This document shows positions 1-12,000 of a stretch of 64,000 bases of DNA, in pieces (position 1 is the stretch's first letter; every line of letters starts with the position of its first letter). The stretch is taken from the NCBI RefSeq assembly GCF_020520425.1, contig NC_079488.1:89943285-90007284 (forward strand), in the 5' to 3' direction. Below the pieces are notes generated by a model, which made no database searches, was not told the DNA's origin, and saw only the letters and a program-made list of their open reading frames with translations. Source of the DNA: Spinacia oleracea. Taxonomy: Eukaryota > Streptophyta > Magnoliopsida > Caryophyllales > Amaranthaceae. The translations under genes and the position numbers were made by a program.

Positions 1-2529
1 ACAACTTTCAAATATAAGTTAACAAACCAGATCACTTAATAAAACAAATATAACTACAAGCTCTCTAATCCCGATCCCAATGATGCATCATCTTCAAACC
101 TGTAGATGGGCAATGCTTATTGATCCTTAGAGACTGCTCACCAAAGTTGGGTCATCCCATGATCAATAAGGCATAGCCATGATCAACACACACAAACAAA
201 GCACGTAATCAGCAAAGCTGAGTACTACATACTAAAAGCAATAATAATCCTAACATGATACTACCAAACGAATCATCCTAACATGATACTAATGAACATA
301 AATAAGGGCAGACAAACATGATAATTTGACGACCATACTTGACTAGACTAGGCTAGACTTATAACAATAATATTATTTTAGTTGAAATAGACAATGGACC
401 GAGTTTTCTAGCTAGAGGCTTCACTAAGGAAGACGAGGTACGGGCGCGACTCCGTAACCTCAGTGACCTGCGATATCGAGGAACGTTTGAATAAAAATAG
501 GACACGGTGATCAATCCGGTCCGAATTAAAGGCCATGGGCTACCACCATGAACCCCAACTCCTGTTTGTCCGTCACTTTAGACGTGCACAGTCTAAAGCT
601 ATTGCTACTCAGTTTCACTTTACATGATTTACAAACTAAAACCCTGTTATGACTCAACAATCACATAAGGCATACAAACCACATGTATTCACAACTGTTT
701 TTATCTTGGAATTAAGTAAGTGATCATAAAGGGATCAAACAAGACTCATTCCAATTAAATCCAACCTTTCCTTTAATACTGATTAACCCCTCTATATGGG
801 TACAAGGTTTCAACTTACTAAACAAGGTCCTCGGCCCTCATAAAGTAGTGAAAAGCTAAAAGGGAACAACAATCAACTGATCTGAATCAATATATACAAA
901 GTAATCTAGTGTTCCCAATCAAACATGTTTGCATCAATCATCCATACTAACATGTTATAATTCTCATTATGCAATATAGGATCAATATGTCCATGCAACA
1001 GTATTAAACATGCAATTTCAACCTGACTAAGTTCGTCAATAATATCAACATCACCAAGTTCAACAATACTATCAACATAGCCAAGTTCAACAACAAATTC
1101 AACATGGTTTCAACAATTAGCACACATTCCAAGCACACAGGTATGTACGTACCTTGTGTAAACAAACTGCAAGACCACTTTAATAATTCAAAAGTCGCCT
1201 ACAGAGAATTCTCCGCCTAAAACAACCAACAAATATTCCCAATCAACTTCTAATCATTCACAACTATACTAACACATTCTAACTACATCCTAAACATATT
1301 TAGAACTTTTCTCCAATAACAAAACTTGAATATTTGATTTCCTAGCATAACAATTATTGAATTAAAGATTGAAATTCGTTGAAAACTCTTTGAAAATATC
1401 ATACTTAAATTTTCAGCAATATAACTTATTTAAAAACATTGCCAAGGCCAATCTACGTTCTTAGAACATCGAAACAATAAATTCAATAATCCACAATCAT
1501 CCTGTCATGATTTAAAACTTAAAATTCATGCTTTTAATAATAAAAATCATTATTTCAATGCATTTATATAATCTGAAAATTAAATTTATTATTTAAACAT
1601 AATATATAAATCTGAAAATTCTAATTAAAACATAAAAATGTATAATTTAAATTCAAGAACATAATTTGAATTATTAAAACTTAATTAAATTCGTTAATTA
1701 ACTTAGGTTTAGAGAACAACCGAAATCAAGGAGGAGAGGAGAAGATTGGGCAGCGGCGTATGGTGCGGCGGCGACGGATGGCTGGTTGACGAAGGTGGTG
1801 TTGCGCGGCGGCGAGGAGGCTCGTGAAGAGCTGCACTGTTGCTTGCGAAAGGAGAAGGTTAAGGCTGGCTAGCGGCGCAATAAAAATGCACGGTGGCAGC
1901 GACGGTGCGGCGAGGCTGGTTGCGCGGTGCAAGTGGTGAGCGCTGGTGGTGGCTGAGCAAGAAGAGCAAAGGCAAGAAAAATAACAGATCCATTTATTAA
2001 GGAGAGAGGAACGAAAGAGATAAAGAAAGAATGAAGGAGTTACCGGTGGTAAAGGAGAGCGAGGAGAGGGACGACGATGGAGAAGCAGGCGGCGGTCAGG
2101 CGAGGTGGTTGACGGCGGCCTGAAGCAAGGAGAGGGGCAACAACGCACTTCACGTGGAACTAAAGCAAAGAAAGGGTTTTGGTTTTGGTTTTACGTGAAA
2201 TAGAAAAGAGGAAGGAGGATTATTTTGGGTTTATTGATTTGGGCTTTACCCATTTGGGCCTAGAATTAGGATTTGGGTTTTAGTGTTTGAGTCAAACCGA
2301 ATAGGATTGTTTTCTAAATTCAATCGTGTTTTCGTAATTCGATTTCTTTTCAACGTAAAATTATAAAATTACTTTTGATTTCATAAATCGTTAAAAATAT
2401 TTAAAATGTAATAAAACAAATATACGTTAATTATATATTTATTAATAAAACTCGTAAATTCTATTTTAAATATAATTAACTATACATTAAAATATATTAA
2501 TAAAATTTATAAAATTACGGGGGATTACA
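1..2529 (-). mobile_element. Partial LTR of a Tekay-like Ty3/gypsy element
   Basis: Read on the minus strand, this stretch starts with TGTAATCCCCCGTAATTTTA at 2529, which resembles the LTR start of plant Tekay/Del chromoviruses. It also holds a stretch reading GTACTCAGCTTTGCTGATTA near 210-230, of a kind common in those LTRs. The opposite end and the primer binding site lie beyond the window, so I cannot say whether it is a solo LTR or part of a full element. The GC-rich part at 1730-2140 gives an open frame rich in Ser, Pro and Arg with no recognisable domain; I do not call a gene there. Confidence 0.6.
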
Positions 2530-2578
2530 GTACTAACTTCCACATATTACTCTCTCCAACACTACCAACTTGAGCTCT

Positions 2579-3991
2579 TGATATATGCGTTTTATATAGA
2601 ATTTTTGCCCCCGTCCCTTAGTACTTTTATGTATCAAACGTGCTCTTAGGAGCCGTTTCTAGTACTAATGTGTGTTATTGAGTGTGCCTTGAGTTTCAGG
2701 TTTGATTATGAGAAATTGGTCGTTTTAGACCCGTTTCATTGTTGATCAAGGCCACTATATGAGTCCGAGAAGTTCGGGACCTCCATCGTCGACTTTCGGG
2801 AGCCTGAGATGCTTATGGTTGAGCCCCGGGAGTTAGACTTGGTGATACGGGCGAGATACATTGAAGATTGCAAATCGCCCTGGAAGCTGAGGGCGAAATG
2901 CAACCATCGGGCGGAAGTATAAGCAAGCCAAGTTCATCAACGCGCGCCCGATCGGGCGCAGCTCGCCCGATCCGGATCGGGCGGTCAATCTGGAGGTTTT
3001 GTGGAGATTTCGCAACCCGCCCGATCGGGCGGATTTTGGCCCGATCGGGCCGACTATCGAGTGATTAGCCCGATCGGGCGAAGCGTCGCCCGATCGGGCG
3101 ACGCCAACCTCCAGCAGTTTTTCGCGTTTTTAATTCCGTTTTTAAGCCTTATTTTGGCAAAACTATATAAGCAAACTTGTTTTATTTTTGACGGACATCT
3201 TATTTTTCCAGCACAAAACCCTTAGTTTATTTTTCTAAGTTTTATTTTTCTCTCTACATCAATTCAAACACTTAGTTTATTTTCAATCAAAGAAAAATCG
3301 AAGCTTTCATTTGCCATTGTCCTTCAATTAGGTATTATTCCTTATTTCAATTCTTTGTTTAAGCTTTAATTATGTTTTCAATCATGCCAATTGCTTTGCT
3401 TATTGTTAATATGTGTGAGTAGTTGATTTTCTAGGGTTTTGGGAATCCATGAACGAATGTGAAAGGATGATTAATTGTTGTTGATTGTTGGTTTAGCTGT
3501 TAATTCCTATTGATTGCCCTTATTTACTTTGCAATTAGATTTGCGCAGGTTTGATTGTATTAGTTTCGCAATATCAAATTAAGATTCGAGAGATGCAATT
3601 TGATGTTTAGGCTTGTTTCAATAGGTAGAATTGGGATTAATACGTAGCGAGAGCCCGTTAATTCTAAGTCTATGATTAGTATCGATTCGAGAGAGCATGC
3701 TGGTCTAATTAACTGTTATATTGATTGTTATCGATTGTTGTCGTCCTGGAATGTTGTTCATCGGTGAACCTATGCCCTAGACCTTTTAATATCTGATTTC
3801 TTCCTATTTTATTATCGTCCTAGTTATATTATACAAATCAATCCATATTCTTGTTACCAGTAGTCTAGATTAATAATTTAATAGTAGAAAGAACATTGTT
3901 TCCCTGTGGATACGATCCCTGCTTCCCTTGCTATATTTTTAGTTGGTGAACGTTAGGTTTATCTTTGATAGGAGTGCGATTTAGCCTGTCA
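2579..3991 (+). mobile_element. Solo LTR (Ty3/gypsy, probably Athila/Tat type)
   Basis: The LTR begins TGATATATGCG and ends GCCTGTCA. It is flanked by a perfect 5-bp duplication, GCTCT, at 2574-2578 and 3992-3996. No primer binding site or coding region follows, so this is a solo LTR of 1413 bp left by recombination between two LTRs. A TATA-like ACTATATAAG lies near 3162-3172. The stretch near 3900-3990, including CCCTGTGGATACGATCCCTG, matches the interrupted LTR at 24054-38062 read on the other strand. The lineage name is from memory and is less certain than the solo-LTR call. Confidence 0.85.
2946..3099. repeat. Cluster of GCCCGATCGGGC palindromes
   Basis: Five perfect copies of the 12-bp palindrome GCCCGATCGGGC start at 2946, 3019, 3039, 3068 and 3088. 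A sixth, expanded palindrome, CGCCCGATCCGGATCGGGCG, is at 2964-2983. All lie in the upstream part of the solo LTR, before its TATA-like box. The related LTR at 37.5 kb has two perfect copies and several decayed ones. Confidence 0.9.
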
Positions 3992-4192
3992 GCTCTCCCT
4001 AACATTCCCAACCAATAGCCCGACTTAACCGTCTATACCCCATCTTTTGTAGACAACCAAAACAATTTGTCGTTAGAGATAAAAATAGAAAGAGAAATGT
4101 TGAGAATTGACTTAACCATATTATTTATAACTAAAGTACGGAGTACAAAATATCAAGGTTTATACAAATAAGCTACTTGACAATTTAGTTTG

Positions 4193-4330
4193 GGAAAATT
4201 TGATAAAAATAATTCAACCTTTGCAAGGCTATTAGCAGTACGACAAATTGATTAATCCTAAATAATCAAACGTTTAATACGAGTCTTCTAATAACAGGTC
4301 AAGTGACCGATAACCTATTGAGACAGGTCA
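4193..4330 (+). repeat. Single terminal inverted repeat of a Mutator-like element
   Basis: This stretch (GGAAAATTTGATAAAAATAA and on) is a diverged copy of the long terminal repeat that flanks the PPR-carrying element at 21570-23194. It shares the stretches around the gtacgacaaat and cttctaataaca words. I found no matching opposite end downstream, so this copy is truncated. Confidence 0.6.
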
Positions 4331-5270
4331 ACAAGTCATTGTTGACTCTTTTCCCTCCTAAACTATTTCTTTTACAGGTTAAGCATGACATATGTCGGTT
4401 TCTAATTGGTCTATCTTATTTAATTATTTTAATTATACAAAAAAATCATCTCCACCCCTCCACCGGAGTTTTCTCTCTCCTCTACCTCGACCACCGACAC
4501 TCCACCAGAGTTTTCTCTCTCCTCGACCACCGACCACCAACCACTAAGAAATCATGAGGGAAACAACTCATCACCACCACCTTAAACCATCAACAATGGC
4601 CCGAATTTGCAGGGATGGAGGTTGTTCGAGGGGGTTGGGGTGGAAGAGGAGATAGACGATGTGGAGTGGGAGGAGAGAGAGTGGTGGTCGAAGGGAGGAG
4701 ATATAAGCAGGGGGTAGGGTTGTTAACATGAGGGTTGGAGATGGGGAGGTCGTACGGTGTGGGGTTGTTCGCAGGAGGGTGGGGGTTGTTCGTAGGGGGG
4801 TGGGAAATGGGGAGGTCGTACGGGGTGGGGTTGGTTGGTCGCATGGGGCAGTGGTGGGGAAGGGGGTGGTGACGGTGGTCATCTCCAAGCCCTTTATTAC
4901 CCTAGGAGTAAAAGTGCCCTATAGTTCTAAGTTCAGTCACCCCAGTGCGAAATAAGAACTGTTCAAAGTCCTGAGTATCATAGCTAGTAATACCAGCTCC
5001 ATTTAGCCTATCAACTCTATTTATAATGTTTTCGCTCTTATTAAAATTCGGATATTGGAAAAATGAGAAAAATTTAATGTCCCAATAGAAAAGTGTGAGA
5101 GATTAAATGACACAATAAATTTAATTGGTTAAAATAATAATTTGACACAAATTTTGATAGAAAATAAAGCATTTATGTGATAATATAAAAAGAAATGTAA
5201 AGAACATTTTGACACCCAAAAAGAAAAATGCAAAGAACAAAAAGAAACGGAGGGAGTACTTGACAAATTA
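4331..5270. other. Non-coding stretch with a GC- and G-rich core
   Basis: The part at 4450-4880 is strongly strand-skewed: pyrimidine-rich first, then runs of GGGTGGGG and GGTCGTACGG repeated with small changes. Open frames here are low in complexity and have no domain. It is probably the inside of the truncated Mutator-like element. The end near 5258-5268 (CGGAGGGAGTA) looks like one terminus of a Stowaway-type MITE, but I could not find its partner. Confidence 0.4.
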
Positions 5271-5275
5271 GTTTT

Positions 5276-5347
5276 GGGGGATGAGAATCGATCACAGGAT
5301 CACCTGGAACCGGGATGGAAGCTCTAACCAACTGAGCTATCCATCAC
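5276..5347 (-). other. tRNA-like relic (tRNA pseudogene or SINE head)
   Basis: On the minus strand the sequence has an A-box-like GATAGCTCAGTTGGTTAGAG and, after a short spacer, a B-box-like GTGATCGATTCTC. These are the internal RNA polymerase III promoter parts of tRNA genes. I could not fold a proper anticodon arm or acceptor stem, so it is not called as a working tRNA. Confidence 0.4.
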
Positions 5348-6084
5348 ACTCATTAACTAATTACAAGTTAAATGAACATCATTTCTTATTTAAAGGTGAC
5401 GTACAATAAGGAGTAAATATTGTATATCAGAGTAAAAGACTAAAAGTTAACTCAAAATGCTAAAAAAATTCTCCAACATATATAAAAGTTATCTATTTTT
5501 TAGTGATAAATTTTTTCATTTTATTTAAAATTATTCTTTCAAAATCACAAATAATAGATAAAGTAAACCTTTAATCCTTTGAAATGTTTATCTATCAACT
5601 ATTTTTTTCATAATATAAAGTCAATCAAAACATATTACATGTTACAAAAAACTGGATAAAAGTTATTCCGATGTACAATAAATTTAGTGTACACCTCATG
5701 TGAGCAAGACCTTTTGTTCCTTAAAGGGACCTATTATAGCACGAGGCAACCCGTCACGAGGATGTATGAATTTCTATCATCTTACAAGCTAATTGAATTC
5801 ACATGTCCAAACCCTAAAACTATTGGTCATAGTTAAATTTTAGAAGTTCTGAAATGATTGATATTATTGCACTTTTATAAACAGATCCTGTAAAGCTATA
5901 TCAGTTTCGTGATCAGCTGTGATTCCAACCATGGGAAGGACTGCATTAGATGGAAGACTACAACAGAAGATATGAAGCACAAGGTCTAGCAGAGTCCGCA
6001 AACTACGCTTCCACGATGCTCCACAATCCCACATACACTAATACAGTACTTCATTGTTGGCCATTAGTCAGTATACTAGAGTGC

Positions 6085-9000
6085 TCATTGTTCCTTGAAC
6101 AGTTCGCGGCCGATGATCATTCTCCTAATCTCACTGGTTCCTGCTCCAATCTCATATAATTTGGCATCCCGGAGAAGACGCCCTGTAGAATACTCATTCA
6201 CGTAACCGTTGCCTCCAAGACATTGTATAGCCTGCAAATGCATATATCCATTCAATTTCAATCAAGGTATCTTGGAAATAACAAACAGTTCACCTGTAAC
6301 AAACAGGTCCTATAACTCTATAAATTGAAGAGAACACACCCTTAAGATGACGTACAGATATCCAAGGTACATATATTACAAGAGTAAACCTTTACCTGTA
6401 ATGCAACCTGTGTAGCTCTTTCAGCAGCACAAAGAATAACTCCAGCACAGTCCTGCAAGCATTTAGAGGGGAAACAAAGGAATCCTTAGAACAGAATGAG
6501 TAACAAACATATAAGCGGAACAGAAAAATAAAGATATTGTGATCACTGGCAGAATTGATTAGGCAGTCCGTTGGTGACACGTACAAGTTGATGGAGGAAA
6601 TAAACATTATGAAATGACTGTATGGTAATAGACTACACTATACTATGTATAAGACATGCAGCTGCATTACTTCCTGGTATGGCTTGCAGACAGAAGAAAA
6701 TGATAAGATATATAACACACCAAACATTGTAGGACACCTAACATTGTAGGACATAAAGAAGCAACATTACGATACCTTAGCTGGGTAAAAAACAAAGCAA
6801 AGTAATATCATAATATTCCTATTAACACACCTTCGGGTTAACTTTTCCACCGTCACAGTCCCTTGCAACTGAGTACACATATGACCTGTAAAGGGTTAGA
6901 GAACACTCAATGAATTCATTTTTTACTTAAAACCTCTTTAAACTACTCATGCAAATGGGAAAGTCATCAATTTCATAAAACTCTTACCTTGAAGACTGCA
7001 GGGAAGTGTACATGTCAGCAACTTTACCCTGCATCAGTGAACCAACTGCGTTAATCAGGACCTTAAAACTGGAAGTCCAAAAGCTATTAAAAGGAACTGA
7101 AGACTTCAGCATGCCAGAAATAAACCTGTATAAACTGAAATTCGCCAATTGGACGTCCAAACTGTTCCCTCTGCCGAACATAAGGAAGAACAACATCAAG
7201 GCAAGACTGCATAATACCAAGAGGGCCAGCGGACAAAACAAGCCTCTCCAAGTCCAGCCCTGACATCATAACATATACCCCTGGAAGAGATGCAAGAAAG
7301 CAGTGTCAGCCAGCATGATTGTTAGTCCAACTCTTCATTTCATCTCAATCGTTCAGGGGTATGACCCACTAAGACACTTCATTTTGGACCAAGTCATGCA
7401 AGAGTTTCATAAAATGGCTGCGGGATGACACTTGAAGATGTACCAGTGTCTGACACTTCTAGTCAAGTCCAAGTAACATAGGCCAGCATGCATGAAATCT
7501 AGACTATCTGGAGCCCCCTCAAGAAAAATCACAAGTCTCTTAAAAACATGTATAGATTTTAACACAACTCTCAAACACCAGAAGAAGAAAAAAGGCTTTG
7601 AAAAGGTTGACATGTCGACTTTCCTATGTTGGGTATACAGATCCAACCCCAGAAAAGGAGAGTTGTAGTGTTGTCAGTTCTGACAACCAGTAAAAATCAT
7701 TATAGAAATTTCCTCGCTGGTGTCCTCATATCCAATCAAAAGCCCAGATATAAGAGCAGGATTATGTTAAAAGACCGAAACTATCATAAAACTTCACAAA
7801 TCCTTCTTGAGGACGAGAGATCTATTCTAACTCATTTTCAAACTCCTAACTGGAAGAGAGGCCAGAGAGAAATGCCAGCTAGCATTATTATTTACAAGAG
7901 AGGATGTTATGTGACCTATGCTGGAATATGGATGAGGAGAAATTAGGGAACGAGTTAAACTTTATCTACAATCAGCTCAAGAAAGGAATTTCTATTTTGG
8001 AGAAGTGGAAGTCTATTATTTCTTCATATTTTCATACATATTCCAGCACGGCTCACATAACTTCCCCTCTTGTATAAGTGTCAAATACTTAAACTCGTAT
8101 AAGAAAATTTGAACATGTACTTAGGTAATTCTCTTTGTTAATACTCTATAAATAAATCAAGGGAAATACTTTTCTCCAATTATTTATAGAACTTTAAGAA
8201 GAGAAACATTTGTCCAACTGAAGCTTTTGTTTTAAATTATGATCAAAAGATACTTTAGGCCAGCCAATTGGATCATAAACCTTGTAAAGGTGATTGAGGG
8301 GTCAGTTTCTTTGCTGATGCACCCTTACAAAGGCCTTTTCAAAGAGGAGGTGACTTGAGCTGCGACGACCAGTCGACCATGTTAAAACTGTATATAATCT
8401 AGATTCAAAGAGCATAACTTTCACCTTTTCCTTCCTCCCCAAGCACATTATCCTGAGGTACAAAGCAATTCTCGAAAACAAGTTCACATCTGCAAGGTAT
8501 TTTGCAATCCAACACTAAAGCATCAAAACAAAAATACATGTGATTGAATCATGAGGTAATTCATAGAGAACAGTCAGAACACATACGTGTCACTTCCTCG
8601 CATTCCCAGTTTGTCTAGTTTTTGGGCAGTGCTGAATCTGCAGTCCATGTAAAAGGGGTATAATAGGATGAGATCAAGAATTATACCATTCAGAAGATAA
8701 ATTTAGTAATTTACTCAAATACCCAGTTCTATCTGACACCTAGAAATAAACTGGCATACATTTTCTAGTAGAGAAGAGTGACAGCTTTTGAAAAAATTGC
8801 AAACACTTTCACTTAAAATCTCACTGATGGATGGACTCATCACCTATGAGTGCTTCAAATCCCTGATTAAAAAAGTTGGTATCTGTCCTAAGCATGGGAG
8901 CCTTGGATATTTTTCGAAAATTCACAGGACATAGAGATCAGAGTCGAACATGCATGAACCCGACGGACAGACAAAGTACACCAAGAATGAAAAGAAGTCC

Positions 9001-12000
9001 AAGTAAACAGATTGATAATTTTTTTTTTAAAACATTCCATGGTCTTAGTGTTTCATGGATTTTGATAAGCAAATAATGGTATCTCAAGGAAAGATTAAAA
9101 TCAAACTATTGAGGTATAGTAATTTCTTTAAAGTAAATGCATTTGCTAGTTAGGATTTTGAAGACTAATAACAGGTTTTTTAAATCTTTTAAGTAACAAA
9201 ACCTACAGAATTATTATGCTATACATTGTGAAACTTACAGAATTACAGCTTATGTACAAAATGATTCACTATGGATCAATTAGATTAATGTCCAAAGGCA
9301 TTATGTTAGAATCCAACCTTCCTTCACTTTTATTTGCTTATCTAATGTTTTTAGAACTTTTCTAACAGGTTTCTAAGCTTTAGATAGAATTATATGTTAT
9401 TGCCAATCTAGTTACAATGGTAGTTTATAGCTAATTCAAAATAAACTTCTATGAGGGGTATCAATGAATGAAATCCTACTTCTCACCAATTGTGGCCATC
9501 GCTTTATTGCTAGTGCTTCATTGTAGGCCTTTTATAGATATTGTGCCGCCACACGCTCCAAAGCACCCAAAATCAATCAAAGTCCCGCAATCAGATACAC
9601 TCTGATTGTCAATCCCGCTTGTGTCTGGTGTGAATGCGAACACTAACACCCCGATTGACCCTCGTCCCTCGCTCTTGTCGCCAATAGGCAAGAGTGCGCA
9701 TTCTTAATCAAACATTTGATCGTGCCCCTCTGAGCCCCGAGACACTCACTCCGCACAAGACTTTACGCCCTTACTACCAAAAGCCTAGAGCGCGCCGCAC
9801 GGAACCGGTGGCGAAACATTCAGACCACGACAATCGGTTGGTACCAGAGCCAACGTTAAACCTTGGCATCGAGAGACCCTAGATAGAAACACGACGGAGA
9901 CCATCGAAAGAAAATAAATAGAAAGACTCGAGACTCTGGTCGACGAGCTCATGCAAGAAAGAGATGCAATCCGTGAACTAGATGAAGCACTAGATAAGTT
10001 TGTGATGTTGATGCGCGTTGTAGGAATAGACTTCAGCAGAAGCTCGTTCACCAACCAAGAGACAACCAGATTCAAGAACATTCCATCAACTGCCACCGAC
10101 CATTGTCGCAACAGAGACTGCAGAATTTAGAATGTGAGACTTTTATTTTATCTATTGTAATTCTTGTAAGTCGACGGGAACGTCAACGCTTAGGTGAGGG
10201 AGGATGTTCGAATTCAACCTTCATTTTCTTGTGTTTTTCTTATCTAATGCTTTCAAGGACTTTTCTAATAGTTTTTTAAACTTTAGATAGAATCAATATG
10301 TTACTGTCAATCCAGTGTTCACTGATAGTTTGTAGCTAATTCAAAATACACCTCTATGAGGAGTATGAATCAATGAATTCCTACTTCTCACCAATTATTG
10401 GCATCGCTTTAATTGGATGTGTTTCGTTGTAGGCCTTTATAGATATTGTGCCACCACTCCCTCTAAAGCCTCCCAAAATCAATTAAAGTCCCGCATCAGA
10501 TACACTCTCGTTGTCGATCCCACTTGTGCCTGCTATACGCAGACAAGCCCCCGGTCGACCCTCGTCCCTTGCTCTGGTCAACAATAGACAAGAGTGGTCA
10601 TTCTGAATCAAACCCCTACGAGCCCTAAGACACTCATTCCGCACAAGGCTTGCATCCTTGCCGCCAAAAGGCCAAAGCGCATCGTACAGATCCGGTGTCG
10701 AAACATTCAGACTACGACACATTGCCTATAATAGAAGTATAGTAAATATCCTCTAAAGCATTAAAAAGATTATACTAATAGTTGATAATAAATACGAAGT
10801 AATATGCAAATGGAAATGGGCAATAAAAGAGACATTGGTTTTATCAATAGTTTACTTCACCAAAACATGCCAAATTGATCATGCTAAGAGATAGATTAAT
10901 ATAAGGACCATTAAGGTGGCGATCGGTCAGCCTCAAATTTATAGTACTTCAACATCAAAGTGGTGAGATTATAATATGAGATTAAACACAACTCATCTTA
11001 TCTATGTCGCAACTACACTGTTACAATTAACTGCATTTGCATGTGGAATTGTGGATGAATGGTCCGGCAGGGTTATAAGGGTTATACTACCGGAAATAGT
11101 GAGTTATTTAAAAGATATACAAGAAAAAAACAGAGATAATTGTTAATTGACAATAAATAGTATGCAGTTCAGTACCCAGGCATTCCCTTTTCAATGATGA
11201 ACGCAGTGATCCCTTTGGAGTGCGCGGCCATGTCTGTTTTTGCATAAACAACCTGCTCCAACAAGGCATCTCGTTATGAAGATAATGGATAAACTAAATT
11301 AGGTCCCGTGCATGCACGATTATTCAAAAATTACTTGACCAATTTTTTAATACTCTGTAATATAATTGACTGAAATATTTCTCACTGTAGAGTTACTGCA
11401 TAATTATAATTATTGAATCTTAAACGTATTCATTTAATCATCATATAGAATATACAATTTCCTACCTACTACGTATTACATATTTTATACACTTGATACG
11501 CTAATTACTAATATGTTGATTCGAAACAAATATTGAGTAAATGCATTTTTCATTATTAATATAACGATTTGACTAAAATATTAACCAAATTATTTTTAGC
11601 AAACTATATTAATTCCATAATCTATAAACAAATATGAAGTCTATTTTTTTCCATACATGACCGGTTGATAAAAAAAAAGGATAGAAAGTAAAAAAGATAG
11701 TGATTTTTTTTGGAAAAATGTTTTGCCGGGAGAATTTTGCACCAGGAGTGACACTCCTGTTTTAGTATAATGTAATAGATACGTCAAAGATGAGGCATGA
11801 AATAGGACAACAGGTTAGCGTGAAACATTAGGCCCACACAAAATGCCTTTTTGGTCTCATTTCTATTGTTTTGGGGAATTTGTTGCCTTAGAGGCTTACA
11901 CGTGTCCACCAAAGCAGGACAGAAAAACAAAGCTACAGAAGCTTTCTTGGATTTTTCGACTGAGTATCTAACACCAATTTTTGTAGGCATCATATCCCAA

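Noticed and set aside
1726..2148. A Ser/Pro-rich protein gene on the minus strand
   Set aside because: The frame lies in a GC-rich part of an LTR, is low in complexity and has no domain or splice context.
5276..5347. A working tRNA gene
   Set aside because: A- and B-box-like words are present, but no anticodon arm or matching acceptor stem could be formed.
7006..7263. Plus-strand and alternative minus-strand open frames over IVD exons
   Set aside because: They are shadows of exons 11 and 12, which give a full and in-phase IVD protein on the minus strand.
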